This document shows, piece by piece, positions 6,268-13,512 of a DNA stretch of 13,561 nt. Under the pieces are notes generated by a model. The model ran no database searches. It was not told the DNA's origin and saw only the letters and a list, made by a program, of their open reading frames with translations. Position 1 is the stretch's first letter; each line of letters opens with the position of its first letter. The DNA lies in assembly GCF_041601295.1 (NCBI RefSeq), contig NZ_JBFIII010000084.1, positions 1 to 13,561 of the forward strand, in the 5' to 3' direction. A program made the translations under genes and the position numbers. Origin of the DNA: Immundisolibacter sp. (GTDB lineage Bacteria > Pseudomonadota > Gammaproteobacteria > Immundisolibacterales > Immundisolibacteraceae).

Positions 6268-7500
6268 ATGAGCGCCGGCATCCTTGCCGGTATGCGGGTG
6301 GTGGAGGGCTCGGCTTTTGTTGCTGCGCCGCTCGGTGGCATGACCCTGGCGCAACTGGGTGCCGAAGTCATTCGTTTCGATCCGATCGGCGGCGGGCTCG
6401 ACTACCGGCGGTGGCCCGTCACTGCGAACGGTGACAGCCTGTTCTGGGCGGGACTCAACAAAGGCAAACGCTCCATCGCCGTGGACCTGCGCCACCCCGA
6501 GGGGCGCGAGCTGCTGACCGCGCTCGTCACCGCGCCGGGCGAGGATGCCGGCATCTTCCTCACCAATTTTCCGGCGCATGGGTGGCTGAGTTACGAGGTG
6601 CTCGCCGCCCGCCGCGCCGACCTGATCATGCTGAATGTGCTAGGCAGCCGTGACGGTGGTAGTGCGGTGGATTACACGGTGAACCCGCGCGTGGGCTTTC
6701 CCCTCGTCACCGGGCCACCGGACACGCAAGGTCCGGTCAACCATGTGTTGCCGGCCTGGGATCTGATCACCGGGCAGATGGCCGCCACTGGCATTCTGGC
6801 CGCCGAGCGGCACCGCAGGCGCAGCGGACAGGGACAACTCATCAAGTTGGCACTTCTGGACGTGGCGCTCGCGGTGGCCGGACATCTGGGATATATCGCC
6901 GAGGTGCAGATCAACAGCGGCGATCGCGAGCGCGCCGGTAATGACCTTTATGGCGCATTCGGGCGGGATTTCCCGACCGCCGACGGCCGGCGGGTGATGG
7001 TGGTCGGCCTCACGCCCCGGCAATGGCAGGCCATCGGCAGGGCCACCGGCCTGGTGGATGAGTTGGCCGCCGCCGCCCGTTCAGCGAGACTGGATTTTGC
7101 GCAGGAAGGCGATCGTTACCGGGGACGCGATGCCATTGCGGCGCTGCTGGGCCCGTGGATTGCAGCGCGCGATTATGCGGACCTGTCTGCCATCTTTGAC
7201 GCTGCGGGCGTGTGTTGGGGGCCGTATCAGAATTTTCGTGACCTGGTGCAAACCGACCCCGAATGCACACCGGATAACCCGCTGTTCAGCGAGGTGGAGC
7301 AGCCTGGAATAGGCTGCTACCGCATGCCCGGCACGCCGCTGGATTTTTCCGCCATGCCGCGCCTGCCGGCCAGCCCGGCGCCCCTGCTGGGCGCCGACAC
7401 CGAGTACGTGCTGGGAGACATCCTTGGTTTGTCCAGCGGCGAAATCGCGCGCTTGGTCGACGCCGGTGTAGTAGCTGTACCGAGCGTGCCGTCGGGGTAG
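6268..7500 (+). CDS. mct: mesaconyl-CoA C1:C4 CoA transferase
   Basis: This family III (CaiB/BaiF-type) CoA transferase moves CoA within mesaconyl-CoA from the C1 to the C4 carboxyl. The 410-residue product is close in length to Chloroflexus Mct (about 408). From memory it also matches that enzyme closely along its length: VVEGSAFVAAPLGGMTLAQL at 11-30, IRFDPIGGGLDYRRWP at 35-50, GLNKGKRSIAVDLRHP at 62-77, DYTVNP at 135-140, NHVLPAWDLITGQM at 158-171, YGAFGRDF and VEQPGIGCYRMPGTPLDF. Asp165 is at the position of the family's catalytic aspartate, which carries the acyl anhydride and CoA thioester intermediates. The ATG at 6268 is right for the family N terminus; upstream in-frame sequence overlaps mch. 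This is the most securely assigned gene of the operon and anchors the pathway call. Confidence 0.93.
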   Translation: MSAGILAGMRVVEGSAFVAAPLGGMTLAQLGAEVIRFDPIGGGLDYRRWPVTANGDSLFWAGLNKGKRSIAVDLRHPEGRELLTALVTAPGEDAGIFLTNFPAHGWLSYEVLAARRADLIMLNVLGSRDGGSAVDYTVNPRVGFPLVTGPPDTQGPVNHVLPAWDLITGQMAATGILAAERHRRRSGQGQLIKLALLDVALAVAGHLGYIAEVQINSGDRERAGNDLYGAFGRDFPTADGRRVMVVGLTPRQWQAIGRATGLVDELAAAARSARLDFAQEGDRYRGRDAIAALLGPWIAARDYADLSAIFDAAGVCWGPYQNFRDLVQTDPECTPDNPLFSEVEQPGIGCYRMPGTPLDFSAMPRLPASPAPLLGADTEYVLGDILGLSSGEIARLVDAGVVAVPSVPSG

Positions 7501-7503
7501 CAC

Positions 7504-7519
7504 GAAGGGAAATCCCTTC
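7504..7519 (+). terminator. hairpin just after mct, possible 3' end
   Basis: Six-base arms GAAGGG and CCCTTC enclose AAAT, starting 4 nt after the mct stop. No T run follows, so it is not a standard intrinsic terminator. It may protect the operon transcript 3' end or be a partial terminator. Confidence 0.4.
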
Positions 7520-7708
7520 ATCAGTCGCCATGGGAGCGGATGGCGTCTATATGCACTGATAGGTGGTAACGCCTGTGTCCCCAAGCGTTTGCCGGCATCA
7601 AACCCTGGGAAATGCTTACAACAGGTTTGGATTGCCAGTACGGTGCATGTTAGGGTCGGCTGGACGAACCGGGCCATCGGTTTAACGCCGACATTGGTCG
7701 AAAACGGA

Positions 7709-7738
7709 GCCATCGGAAAACCACGCTTTTCTGATGGC
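7709..7738. promoter_or_regulatory. long inverted repeat upstream of the FAD oxidoreductase gene
   Basis: GCCATCGGAAAA (7709-7720) and TTTTCTGATGGC (7727-7738) are complementary over 12 positions apart from one G-T pair, with a 6-nt spacer. In RNA it would be a 12-bp hairpin including a G-U wobble; as DNA it could be a dimeric regulator's operator. It lies 63 nt before the start codon. The T run is inside the stem, so it does not look like a terminator. The rest of 7520-7708 shows no gene and no clear promoter. Confidence 0.5.
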
Positions 7739-7740
7739 GG

Positions 7741-7774
7741 GCGCTGAGAAATCCAGGGCGGATCTATTCAGCGC
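7741..7774 (+). promoter_or_regulatory. second leader hairpin overlapping the 14-bp repeat
   Basis: GCGCTGA (7741-7747) pairs with TCAGCGC (7768-7774), then after an internal loop ATCC (7751-7754) pairs with GGAT (7760-7763) around AGGGC. It follows the 7709-7738 hairpin by 2 nt and ends 10 nt before the AGGGAG ribosome site (7785-7790). It may affect initiation of the downstream gene, or be a remnant of an inverted-repeat element. Confidence 0.4.
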
Positions 7775-7778
7775 TTCC
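7765..7778 (+). repeat. 14-bp direct repeat, copy 1
   Basis: TATTCAGCGCTTCC occurs here and again at 9230-9243. The match extends to 18 bp with one difference (GATCT against GATTT at the left end). The two copies lie 22 nt before the start and 13 nt after the stop of the FAD oxidoreductase gene. Confidence 0.7.
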
Positions 7779-7800
7779 TTAGACAGGGAGCACGGTTTTC

Positions 7801-9216
7801 ATGACGCAACAACAACGCGCCGCCACGCGGCTCGGCCAGCACGCCGTGGTCATCGGCGCCAGCATCGGCGGCCTGCTCACGGCCCGCGTGCTGTCGGATT
7901 ACTACGCGCAGGTCACGATCTTGGATGCGGACACGCCCCCGGAACAGGCCGTTCCGCGCAAGGCGGTGCCGCAGGGCAGTCACATTCACCTGCTGCTCGC
8001 CGGCGGCTCGGCGGTGGTGCGCAAGTATTTCCCCGGCATCCACGAAGACCTGCTTGGCGCAGGCGCCCGGTACGTCGATTTTTTGGCCGACAACGCGAAT
8101 TACATGAGCGGGCGTTGGTGGCCGCGAAAGCCCAGCGGAATCAACAGCTACGTGATGTCGCGCCCGCTGCTGGAGACCGTGGTGCGCCACCATACCCTGG
8201 CACTGCCCAATGTGCAGTTGCGTGCCGCGACGCGGGTGAGCGGCTTCCTCACGGATACCACAGGCAAGACCATCACCGGCGTGAGTCTGGACAAGGACGG
8301 TGAAACCATCGCCGCCGACCTGGTGGCGGATGTCAGCGGCCGCGCGTCCAAGACGCCGAAGTGGCTGGAACAAATGGGCTACGGCGCACCGCAAAGCACC
8401 ACCATTGGCATCAACGTGGGCTACGTCACCTTCGAGGCGCAGGAGCCAGCGGGTCGGAATCCGGACTGGAATTTTATGTATGCCATCCAAAAGAGCATCC
8501 CGGAAGATACCCGCGGCGGCGGCCTGTTCCGCGTCGAGGGCGGTCGCTACCTGGTCACTGCCACGGGCTATCACAAGGACGATCCACCAACGGACTGGGC
8601 CGGCTTTCTGGAATTCCTGAAGTCCCATCCGCACCCGGTTTTGTACGAAGAGGTCAAAAACCTGCAACCCACAAGTGACGTGGCGGCGTATCGCTACTCG
8701 GCCTACTTGCGACAGCACTACGAACGGCTGCGCCGGTTTCCGCGCGGGCTCGTCGTGCTCGGTGACGCGATGTGCAGCTTCAACCCCGTCTACGGCCAGG
8801 GGATGACAGTGGCGGCCAAGGAGGCCGAATACCTTGATGAATGTCTGGGCCGCTGCGCGTCGTCGGGTGCCATGCCCGACGACTTCGCGCTGACGTTTTT
8901 CAAGGGCGCAGTCAAGTTTGTGGACGCGGCCTGGAACGGCGTGACGGTGGAGGATTTTCGTTATCCGCAAACCGACGGCCAGCGCCCGCGCGGCTTTGCG
9001 CTGAGCAAATGGCTGAACGCAAAATTCTTTGCGCTGTCGGGCTATGACGCGGAGTTTGCGGTCGCATTCGCAAAGGTTCTGAACCTGGTCGACCCCCCCG
9101 CATCGATCCTGAAGTTCAAATACCTGCGCAAGGCGTTGTTCGCGAAGACGCCGGTTTTTCGCGGGGATCCGGCTGCGTTGCCGGCGCGTGCGGTGCCCGA
9201 AGCGAGCCCGCCGTAG
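7801..9216 (+). CDS. FAD-dependent oxidoreductase (flavoprotein monooxygenase / geranylgeranyl reductase-like fold)
   Basis: The 471-residue cytoplasmic flavoprotein begins with a Rossmann FAD-binding motif, VVIGASIGG (16-24), whose strand 2 ends in an acidic residue (ILDAD, about 40-44). It continues with VPQGSHIHLLLAGG (56-69). A mid-protein DLVADVSGRAS segment (173-183) resembles the DG motif of group A flavin monooxygenases. The second FAD motif is LGDAMCSFNPVYGQGM (320-335), where GD contacts the ribityl and pyrophosphate groups. No catalytic Cys-His pair or halogenase WxWxIP motif is visible. The substrate is unknown; hydroxylation or reduction of a lipid, isoprenoid or aromatic compound is possible. 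The ATG at 7801 has AGGGAG 10 nt upstream. It is monocistronic, starts 300 nt after mct, and converges on the DUF900 hydrolase gene. A flanking direct repeat hints at a cassette. Confidence 0.82.
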   Translation: MTQQQRAATRLGQHAVVIGASIGGLLTARVLSDYYAQVTILDADTPPEQAVPRKAVPQGSHIHLLLAGGSAVVRKYFPGIHEDLLGAGARYVDFLADNANYMSGRWWPRKPSGINSYVMSRPLLETVVRHHTLALPNVQLRAATRVSGFLTDTTGKTITGVSLDKDGETIAADLVADVSGRASKTPKWLEQMGYGAPQSTTIGINVGYVTFEAQEPAGRNPDWNFMYAIQKSIPEDTRGGGLFRVEGGRYLVTATGYHKDDPPTDWAGFLEFLKSHPHPVLYEEVKNLQPTSDVAAYRYSAYLRQHYERLRRFPRGLVVLGDAMCSFNPVYGQGMTVAAKEAEYLDECLGRCASSGAMPDDFALTFFKGAVKFVDAAWNGVTVEDFRYPQTDGQRPRGFALSKWLNAKFFALSGYDAEFAVAFAKVLNLVDPPASILKFKYLRKALFAKTPVFRGDPAALPARAVPEASPP

Positions 9217-9221
9217 GGAGC

Positions 9222-9238
9222 CGCTGATTTATTCAGCG
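9222..9238. terminator. short hairpin after the FAD oxidoreductase gene
   Basis: CGCTGA (9222-9227) and TCAGCG (9233-9238) form a perfect 6-bp stem with loop TTTAT, 5 nt after the stop codon. No T run follows. The right arm belongs to the 14-bp repeat. It may be a weak terminator or part of a small mobile-element remnant. The remaining sequence to 9347 shows only an 8-bp direct repeat CCGGACCG (9268-9275, 9283-9290). Confidence 0.35.
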
Positions 9239-9243
9239 CTTCC
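9230..9243 (+). repeat. 14-bp direct repeat, copy 2
   Basis: This is a perfect second copy of TATTCAGCGCTTCC, in the same orientation as the copy at 7765-7778. As at the first copy, TCAGCG pairs with an upstream CGCTGA, so the hairpin context is shared as well as the sequence. Confidence 0.7.
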
Positions 9244-9347
9244 CCAGGGCAAGTTAATGCCATGCGGCCGGACCGATCGACTCCGGACCGGGGCGGGAAA
9301 TCGACAGGTTTCGTTGCGGTGTCTTTGGGAGGACGGGCGCCTGCCGT

Positions 9348-10322
9348 CTAACTTCGAATGATGCTCGTGCGGCGGAACTCGTCGTCCGGGAATACGCGGC
9401 CGGTCATCAGCGTGCCCCAGATGTGGTCGAACACTTTTCCGGGCTCGCCTTTCTTTTTTCCGGAACGGAAATAGGAGTGCCCCTTGGGGGTGTCGTAAGC
9501 GGTATTCACGTCGTCGCAATCCACCGCATACACGTTGGCGGGTGTCCGGTTCATGTCCTCCGGGCCGGTGTGGCCCAGGCGGCGCGAGGCGATCTTGTTC
9601 TTAAGATTCGCCACTTTGCTTGAACGCAGCGCCATATCGTCCGAGGCGTAATACACCACCACGTTACGGGAGGCATGGCTGATCAGTTCGCCGGTCTGGC
9701 CATTGTGAATGGACTCGTTCTCGATATCCGCCGCGACCAGGTAGGTGTTACGAAACAACAATGGCACGCCGCTGGGCAGATCGTACTTGTCCCAGGCCCA
9801 CAGCGTTTCGCGCAACACCCGGTTGCCCATGGAATGGGCCAGCATGTTGATGCGTTTCAGGCAGGGGTCTTGGGTCGGGTTGCGTTTCTCGTCCTCACGC
9901 CACCGCAGGAAATGCCCCAGCACCCGCGCCAGAGAGAAGGCGCTGGCATCGGCGGCCTTCTGGTCGTCCCAGTAGTCCTTGACGATACCCAGGTCGTCGT
10001 CACAGGGCCAGATCACGGGCAGCACCAGTACTTCGTTGGGTTTTTTCTTGTCGCACAGTGCCTGGAACTCGCCCGCGCCCGCGAACACTGCCTCCGGCAG
10101 GTTAGAGAAGCCGTGGATGTAAACGAGCAACTGGCGATACGGCGAGCTCTTGAGCTCCGACATCATGTTGAAACCGCCGATCTCCTCGTACTTGTCCTTG
10201 CCGAGGCGTCGGCAATAAAAAACCGAGTTGCTGGCGGCGTTGTTCTTTAGGTCGAAGTCGAAACCCCGATTGACGCGGGTCTTGATGCTTTGGGTCGGGA
10301 AGCGGTTGGTAATGAACAGCAT
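9348..10322 (-). CDS. alpha/beta hydrolase of the DUF900 family
   Basis: The 324-residue protein fits the DUF900 (esterase/lipase-like) family. It has LLVYIHGFSN at 65-74 (oxyanion-region HGF), the nucleophile elbow AHSMGN with Ser164, candidate acids in AADIE (Asp199) or YASDD (Asp228), and the probable catalytic histidine in GHSYF (His282). No signal peptide or membrane segment is visible, so it is probably cytoplasmic. The N terminus MLFITNR is typical for these proteins, and GAGG lies about 8 nt before the ATG at 10322, which supports this start. The substrate is unknown. It is convergent with the FAD oxidoreductase gene and follows the trans-sulfuration enzyme gene on the same strand after 193 nt, a gap large enough for its own promoter. 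Confidence 0.8.
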   Translation of the reverse strand: MLFITNRFPTQSIKTRVNRGFDFDLKNNAASNSVFYCRRLGKDKYEEIGGFNMMSELKSSPYRQLLVYIHGFSNLPEAVFAGAGEFQALCDKKKPNEVLVLPVIWPCDDDLGIVKDYWDDQKAADASAFSLARVLGHFLRWREDEKRNPTQDPCLKRINMLAHSMGNRVLRETLWAWDKYDLPSGVPLLFRNTYLVAADIENESIHNGQTGELISHASRNVVVYYASDDMALRSSKVANLKNKIASRRLGHTGPEDMNRTPANVYAVDCDDVNTAYDTPKGHSYFRSGKKKGEPGKVFDHIWGTLMTGRVFPDDEFRRTSIIRS

Positions 10323-10515
10323 GGCGATACCTCACAAGCTCGGGTTCGCCAACAGTATCGTTCAGGTTCAGGGGGGCTGGTGTGAGCACAATTTCACTTT
10401 TGCCCGCCATGGTGTCGGATCGGGTTCGTTTATATCAGCGTCATCGGCGAGCCACGACCAAGCTGTTGCCCAGGGACTGGTGGCTACCCCTCCGATTTTG
10501 GCATCAAGCGTGCCA

Positions 10516-11697
10516 TCAATCCCCGGATTCGATCGCCGCCAGCGCCTGCGCCATATCGTCAACCAGATCCTGCGTGTCCTCGATGCCGGCGGAGACGCGT
10601 ACCAGGCCGGGTCCGATGCCGGCATCGGCTTGTGCCTGTGGCGTCATGGCGGCGTGACTCATGCTGGTGGGGTGTTCAATGAGGCTCTCAACACCGCCCA
10701 GTGATTCCGCGAAGGCATATAACTTCAGGCGTTCCACCAGGCGAAACACGGCCGCTTCGCCGCCGGCGAGCTCGAAACTCAGCATGGCGCCAAAGCCGTG
10801 TTGTTGGCGACGGGCCAGCTCATGTCCGGGGTGCTGCGACAGGCCGGGGTAGTAGACGCGTTCGACCAGCGGGTGGGCATCCAGCAACTGCGCCAGCGCG
10901 GCGGCATTTTTTTCGTGTGCCTGCATGCGCAGAGGCAGGGTCTTGACGCCGCGCAGTACCAGCCAGGCATCGAACGGCGAGCAGGTGGTGCCAAGTGCAT
11001 TCGCCGTGGCGGCGACTTTTTCCGCCAGCTCGCGGGTGCCCGATACGATGGCGCCGCCGACCACGTCGCTGTGACCGTTCAGATATTTGGTGGTGGAGTG
11101 CACCACCAGGTCGGCCCCCATTTCCAGCGGTCGTTGCAGATAGGGGCTCAAGAACGTGTTGTCGGCGCACGTCAGTACGCCACGCTCGCGCGCCAGCGCG
11201 CACACTGCACGGATGTCGGTCAGGCGCAGCAGCGGATTGCTGGGGGTTTCGATCCAGATCAACGCCGTGTCGGGCTCGATCGCCGCCGCCACGGCAGCCG
11301 GATCGCCCATGTCCACCATCGAGAAGCGCAGTCCGCGTGCGGGCAGGACATTGGCGAACAGGCGATAGGTGCCTCCGTAGATATCGGCCCCGCTGACCAC
11401 ATGGGCGCCTGCAGGCAGCAGGTGCAGTACGGTGGTGATAGCTGCCATGCCGGTTGCGACGGCGGTTGCGCCAGCGCCGCCTTCGAGGCTGGCGAGGTTC
11501 TCCTCCAGCGCGTCGCGGGTTGGGTTTTTTGTGCGGGAGTAGTCGTAGCCCGAGGTCTGCCGCGGTCCCTCGAAGTAGAACGTGGACGACGGATAGATAG
11601 GCGTTACCACCGAGTTGTACAGAGGGTCTTTGTAGACTCCGCCGTGAACGCAACGGGTAGCGAATTGCAGATGGTCGAGGGGGATATCGCGCTTCAT
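10516..11697 (-). CDS. PLP-dependent trans-sulfuration enzyme (cystathionine gamma-synthase/lyase family, MetB-like)
   Basis: The 393-residue protein belongs to the Cys/Met metabolism PLP family: cystathionine gamma-synthase, cystathionine beta- or gamma-lyase, O-acetylhomoserine sulfhydrylase, methionine gamma-lyase. Visible marks are YSRTKNPTRDALEENLASLE (54-73), the SGADIYGGTYRLF segment (102-114) with the active-site tyrosine, ADNTF with the pyridine-binding Asp179, HSTTKYLNGHSD with Schiff-base Lys204, and SLGGVESLIEHPTSMSH near the C-terminal end. The length and the SLGGVESL motif favour cystathionine gamma-synthase or gamma-lyase, but motifs alone do not separate these activities. The ATG at 11697 gives the family-typical N terminus (MKRDIPLDHLQFATRCVHGG). 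The frame is open up to 11859, but that part is Arg/Pro-rich and unlike the family. The ribosome site is weak. Confidence 0.88.
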   Translation of the reverse strand: MKRDIPLDHLQFATRCVHGGVYKDPLYNSVVTPIYPSSTFYFEGPRQTSGYDYSRTKNPTRDALEENLASLEGGAGATAVATGMAAITTVLHLLPAGAHVVSGADIYGGTYRLFANVLPARGLRFSMVDMGDPAAVAAAIEPDTALIWIETPSNPLLRLTDIRAVCALARERGVLTCADNTFLSPYLQRPLEMGADLVVHSTTKYLNGHSDVVGGAIVSGTRELAEKVAATANALGTTCSPFDAWLVLRGVKTLPLRMQAHEKNAAALAQLLDAHPLVERVYYPGLSQHPGHELARRQQHGFGAMLSFELAGGEAAVFRLVERLKLYAFAESLGGVESLIEHPTSMSHAAMTPQAQADAGIGPGLVRVSAGIEDTQDLVDDMAQALAAIESGD

Positions 11698-11740
11698 GGG
11701 AGCAAGGTTCTGGACGTGTTGAAGAAAGCGGGGGCGCGGC

Positions 11741-11746
11741 AGTTTA
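11741..11746 (-). promoter_or_regulatory. possible extended -10 for the trans-sulfuration enzyme gene
   Basis: On the minus strand the sequence reads TGTTAAACT, an extended -10 (TGn plus TAAACT), about 44 nt before the start codon. No good -35 is seen at the expected distance, as is common for extended -10 promoters. Confidence 0.35.
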
Positions 11747-11790
11747 ACAGGCGATGCCGGGACTGCCGCATGCCGCCGGAGCCGGCGCGC

Positions 11791-11806
11791 GGACGGATGC
11801 CCGTCC
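11791..11806. promoter_or_regulatory. inverted repeat in the divergent trans-sulfuration enzyme/opgD region
   Basis: GGACGG and CCGTCC form perfect 6-bp arms around ATGC, upstream of both putative promoters. A second short GC palindrome lies at 11774-11787. It could be an operator, but GC-rich DNA produces such repeats by chance. Confidence 0.25.
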
Positions 11807-11840
11807 ATCAGGCGGTGGATGCGGCCGCGTCCTAGCAGCG

Positions 11841-11846
11841 TAGAAT
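11841..11846 (+). promoter_or_regulatory. possible -10 element for opgD
   Basis: TAGAAT matches five of six consensus -10 bases and lies about 90 nt before the opgD start. No convincing -35 is found upstream, so this is tentative. Confidence 0.3.
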
Positions 11847-11937
11847 TTCGGCGCGCCAAGGCTGTCGTACCCTGCGGGCGCGTCCACGCCCGCGTTCCGC
11901 ACTCGTGCCATACCGCTTTTCCTGGAGAAGTCGAAAC

Positions 11938-13512
11938 ATGCTCGTGCGCCCGACCCGTCGCGACCTGCTCAAGGTAATCGGCGCCGGTGGGGCGTTGTTA
12001 TTGGCAGGAGCATATTCGCCGCTGGCGTTTGCGGGCGTAAGACTCGGTCCACGGCAGCGCTTCAACTTTGAACTGCTACGCGAGCAGGCGCGCCAGCGGG
12101 CGGCAGTACCGTATATCGCGTCCCGCATTCCGGATGTCGATCTGCTCTATGGCATTGATTTCGACACCATCCAGAAGATTCGCTTCAAGGCGGACCAAAC
12201 GCTGTTGGGCAAGCCAGCGGGGCGCTTCGGAGTGCAGTTGTTCCACCCACACCGGTTTGCGTCCAAACCGGTACAAATCTATCTGGTGGAGAAAGACCAG
12301 GCGCGCGAGCTGCCGTTTTCGACCGATCTTTTCGATTACGGCACGCCGGGCCTGGCCGGGAAGCTGGCTGACCATAGCGGTTTTGCCGGCTTTCGCGTGA
12401 TGGACCCGGCGCCGGCCAAAACCGACTGGCTGGCATTTCAGGGCGCGTCCTACTTCAGAAGCGCCGGAGTACACGGGCAGTATGGTCTGTCCGCACGCGG
12501 CATTGCCATTGATACAGCCATGCCGCGGCCGGAGGAATTCCCGGACTTCGTTGCCTTTTATCTGGACCAGAGCGCAGACGAGGGCATCATCGTCCATGCC
12601 CTGCTGGATGGACCAAGCCTGGCCGGTGTATATCGCTTTACATGCAGCCGTTCCCGGCCCGTGCTCACCGACGTGCACGCCGAGCTGTTCGTGCGTCAGG
12701 ACATCGGGCGCATGGGCGTGGCGCCGCTGACCAGCATGTTCTGGTACGGCGAGAACAACCGACGGCGCAGCGCCGACTGGCGGCCAGAGATTCACGACTC
12801 GGACGGTCTTGCGCTGTGGACCGGTGCTGGCGAGCGCCTGTGGCGGGTGATTGAGAACCCGCCGGTGGTAAAGACCTCATCCTTCGTTGACTTCAATCCA
12901 CGCGGCTTTGGCCTGTCGCAGCGTGATCGCAACTTCGAGAACTACCAGGACGACGGCGCTTTTTACGACCGTCGGCCTTCGGTGTGGGTGCAGCCGCTGG
13001 GCGACTGGGGGGAAGGCGCGGTACAGCTGGTGGAAATTCCCACCGACGATGAAATCCACGACAACCTGGTCGCTTACTGGATGCCGAAGGAGTCGGTGCG
13101 TGCGGGCAGCGCCTGGACCTTCGACTACCGCTTGCACTGGGGAGACGACGAGCCCTTCGTGCCGGACCTCGGCCGTGTACGGAATACCTGGAAGGGGCGT
13201 CACGGCATCGCCGGGCTGTCGGCCGTCCATGCGGCGCAGCTCGCGGCAGGGGTCAAGTTTGTGATCGATTTTTCAGGCGGCGCCCTGGCGCAACTGGAAC
13301 AGCGTTACGACCTGACGCCGGTCATTACCACCTCGCGTGGCCGGGTGGATCAGATGCACGTCCTGAAAGTAGTCGGCACTGACCGCTGGCGGGCCTCGTT
13401 CGATCTATATGTCGAAGGTACCGATCCGGTGGAGCTGCGCTGTTACGTGCGCCTGGGCGAGCAGACGCTGACCGAGACCTGGCTTTACCAGTACATTGCA
13501 GCGCCCGCGTGA
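11938..13512 (+). CDS. opgD: periplasmic glucan biosynthesis protein, OpgD/MdoD type (Tat-exported)
   Basis: The 524-residue protein is of the OpgG/OpgD family, acting on osmoregulated periplasmic glucans (beta-1,2-linked backbone). The N terminus has a twin-arginine signal, TRRDLLK at 6-12, then a hydrophobic stretch and SPLAFA before a likely cleavage near residue 32. Tat export is the mark of OpgD rather than Sec-exported OpgG. The mature part starts with FNFELLREQARQRAAVPY and contains FGVQLFHPHRF, SYFRSAGVHGQYGLSARG, FWYGENNRR, WRPEIHDSDGLALW, ENPPVVKTSSFVDFNPRGFGL and the QRDRNFENYQDDGAFYDRRPS segment, all typical of the family. OpgD relatives have been reported as beta-1,2-glucan hydrolases shaping glucan length. 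The ATG at 11938 has GGAGAAG about 8 nt upstream; an in-frame ATG at 11905 would push the Tat motif inward. The stop overlaps the next gene's GTG. Confidence 0.9.
   Translation: MLVRPTRRDLLKVIGAGGALLLAGAYSPLAFAGVRLGPRQRFNFELLREQARQRAAVPYIASRIPDVDLLYGIDFDTIQKIRFKADQTLLGKPAGRFGVQLFHPHRFASKPVQIYLVEKDQARELPFSTDLFDYGTPGLAGKLADHSGFAGFRVMDPAPAKTDWLAFQGASYFRSAGVHGQYGLSARGIAIDTAMPRPEEFPDFVAFYLDQSADEGIIVHALLDGPSLAGVYRFTCSRSRPVLTDVHAELFVRQDIGRMGVAPLTSMFWYGENNRRRSADWRPEIHDSDGLALWTGAGERLWRVIENPPVVKTSSFVDFNPRGFGLSQRDRNFENYQDDGAFYDRRPSVWVQPLGDWGEGAVQLVEIPTDDEIHDNLVAYWMPKESVRAGSAWTFDYRLHWGDDEPFVPDLGRVRNTWKGRHGIAGLSAVHAAQLAAGVKFVIDFSGGALAQLEQRYDLTPVITTSRGRVDQMHVLKVVGTDRWRASFDLYVEGTDPVELRCYVRLGEQTLTETWLYQYIAAPA

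Noticed and set aside
7520..7708. Possible small gene or RNA between mct and the leader hairpins
   Set aside because: No frame with a start signal, no tRNA-like fold and no clear promoter could be supported. A weak 5-bp inverted repeat (GGCGT/ACGCC, 7542-7573) is within chance.
7768..8970. 400-codon open frame on the minus strand
   Set aside because: It is antisense to the FAD oxidoreductase gene, whose motifs are clear. It has no recognisable domain and an Arg/His/Gln-rich composition typical of GC-rich antisense frames.
10323..10410. Minus-strand frame beginning MAGKSEIVLTP upstream of the DUF900 gene
   Set aside because: It looks like a plausible protein start but runs out of frame into the DUF900 gene. 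MLFITNR is already the normal start for that family, so a frameshifted N terminus is unlikely.
10798..11835. 345-codon open frame on the plus strand
   Set aside because: It is antisense to the PLP enzyme gene; no motif or ribosome site supports it.
11698..11859. N-terminal extension of the trans-sulfuration enzyme
   Set aside because: The frame is open, but the extra 54 residues are Arg/Pro-rich and unlike the family, and they cross the probable promoter. The start at 11697 fits family length.
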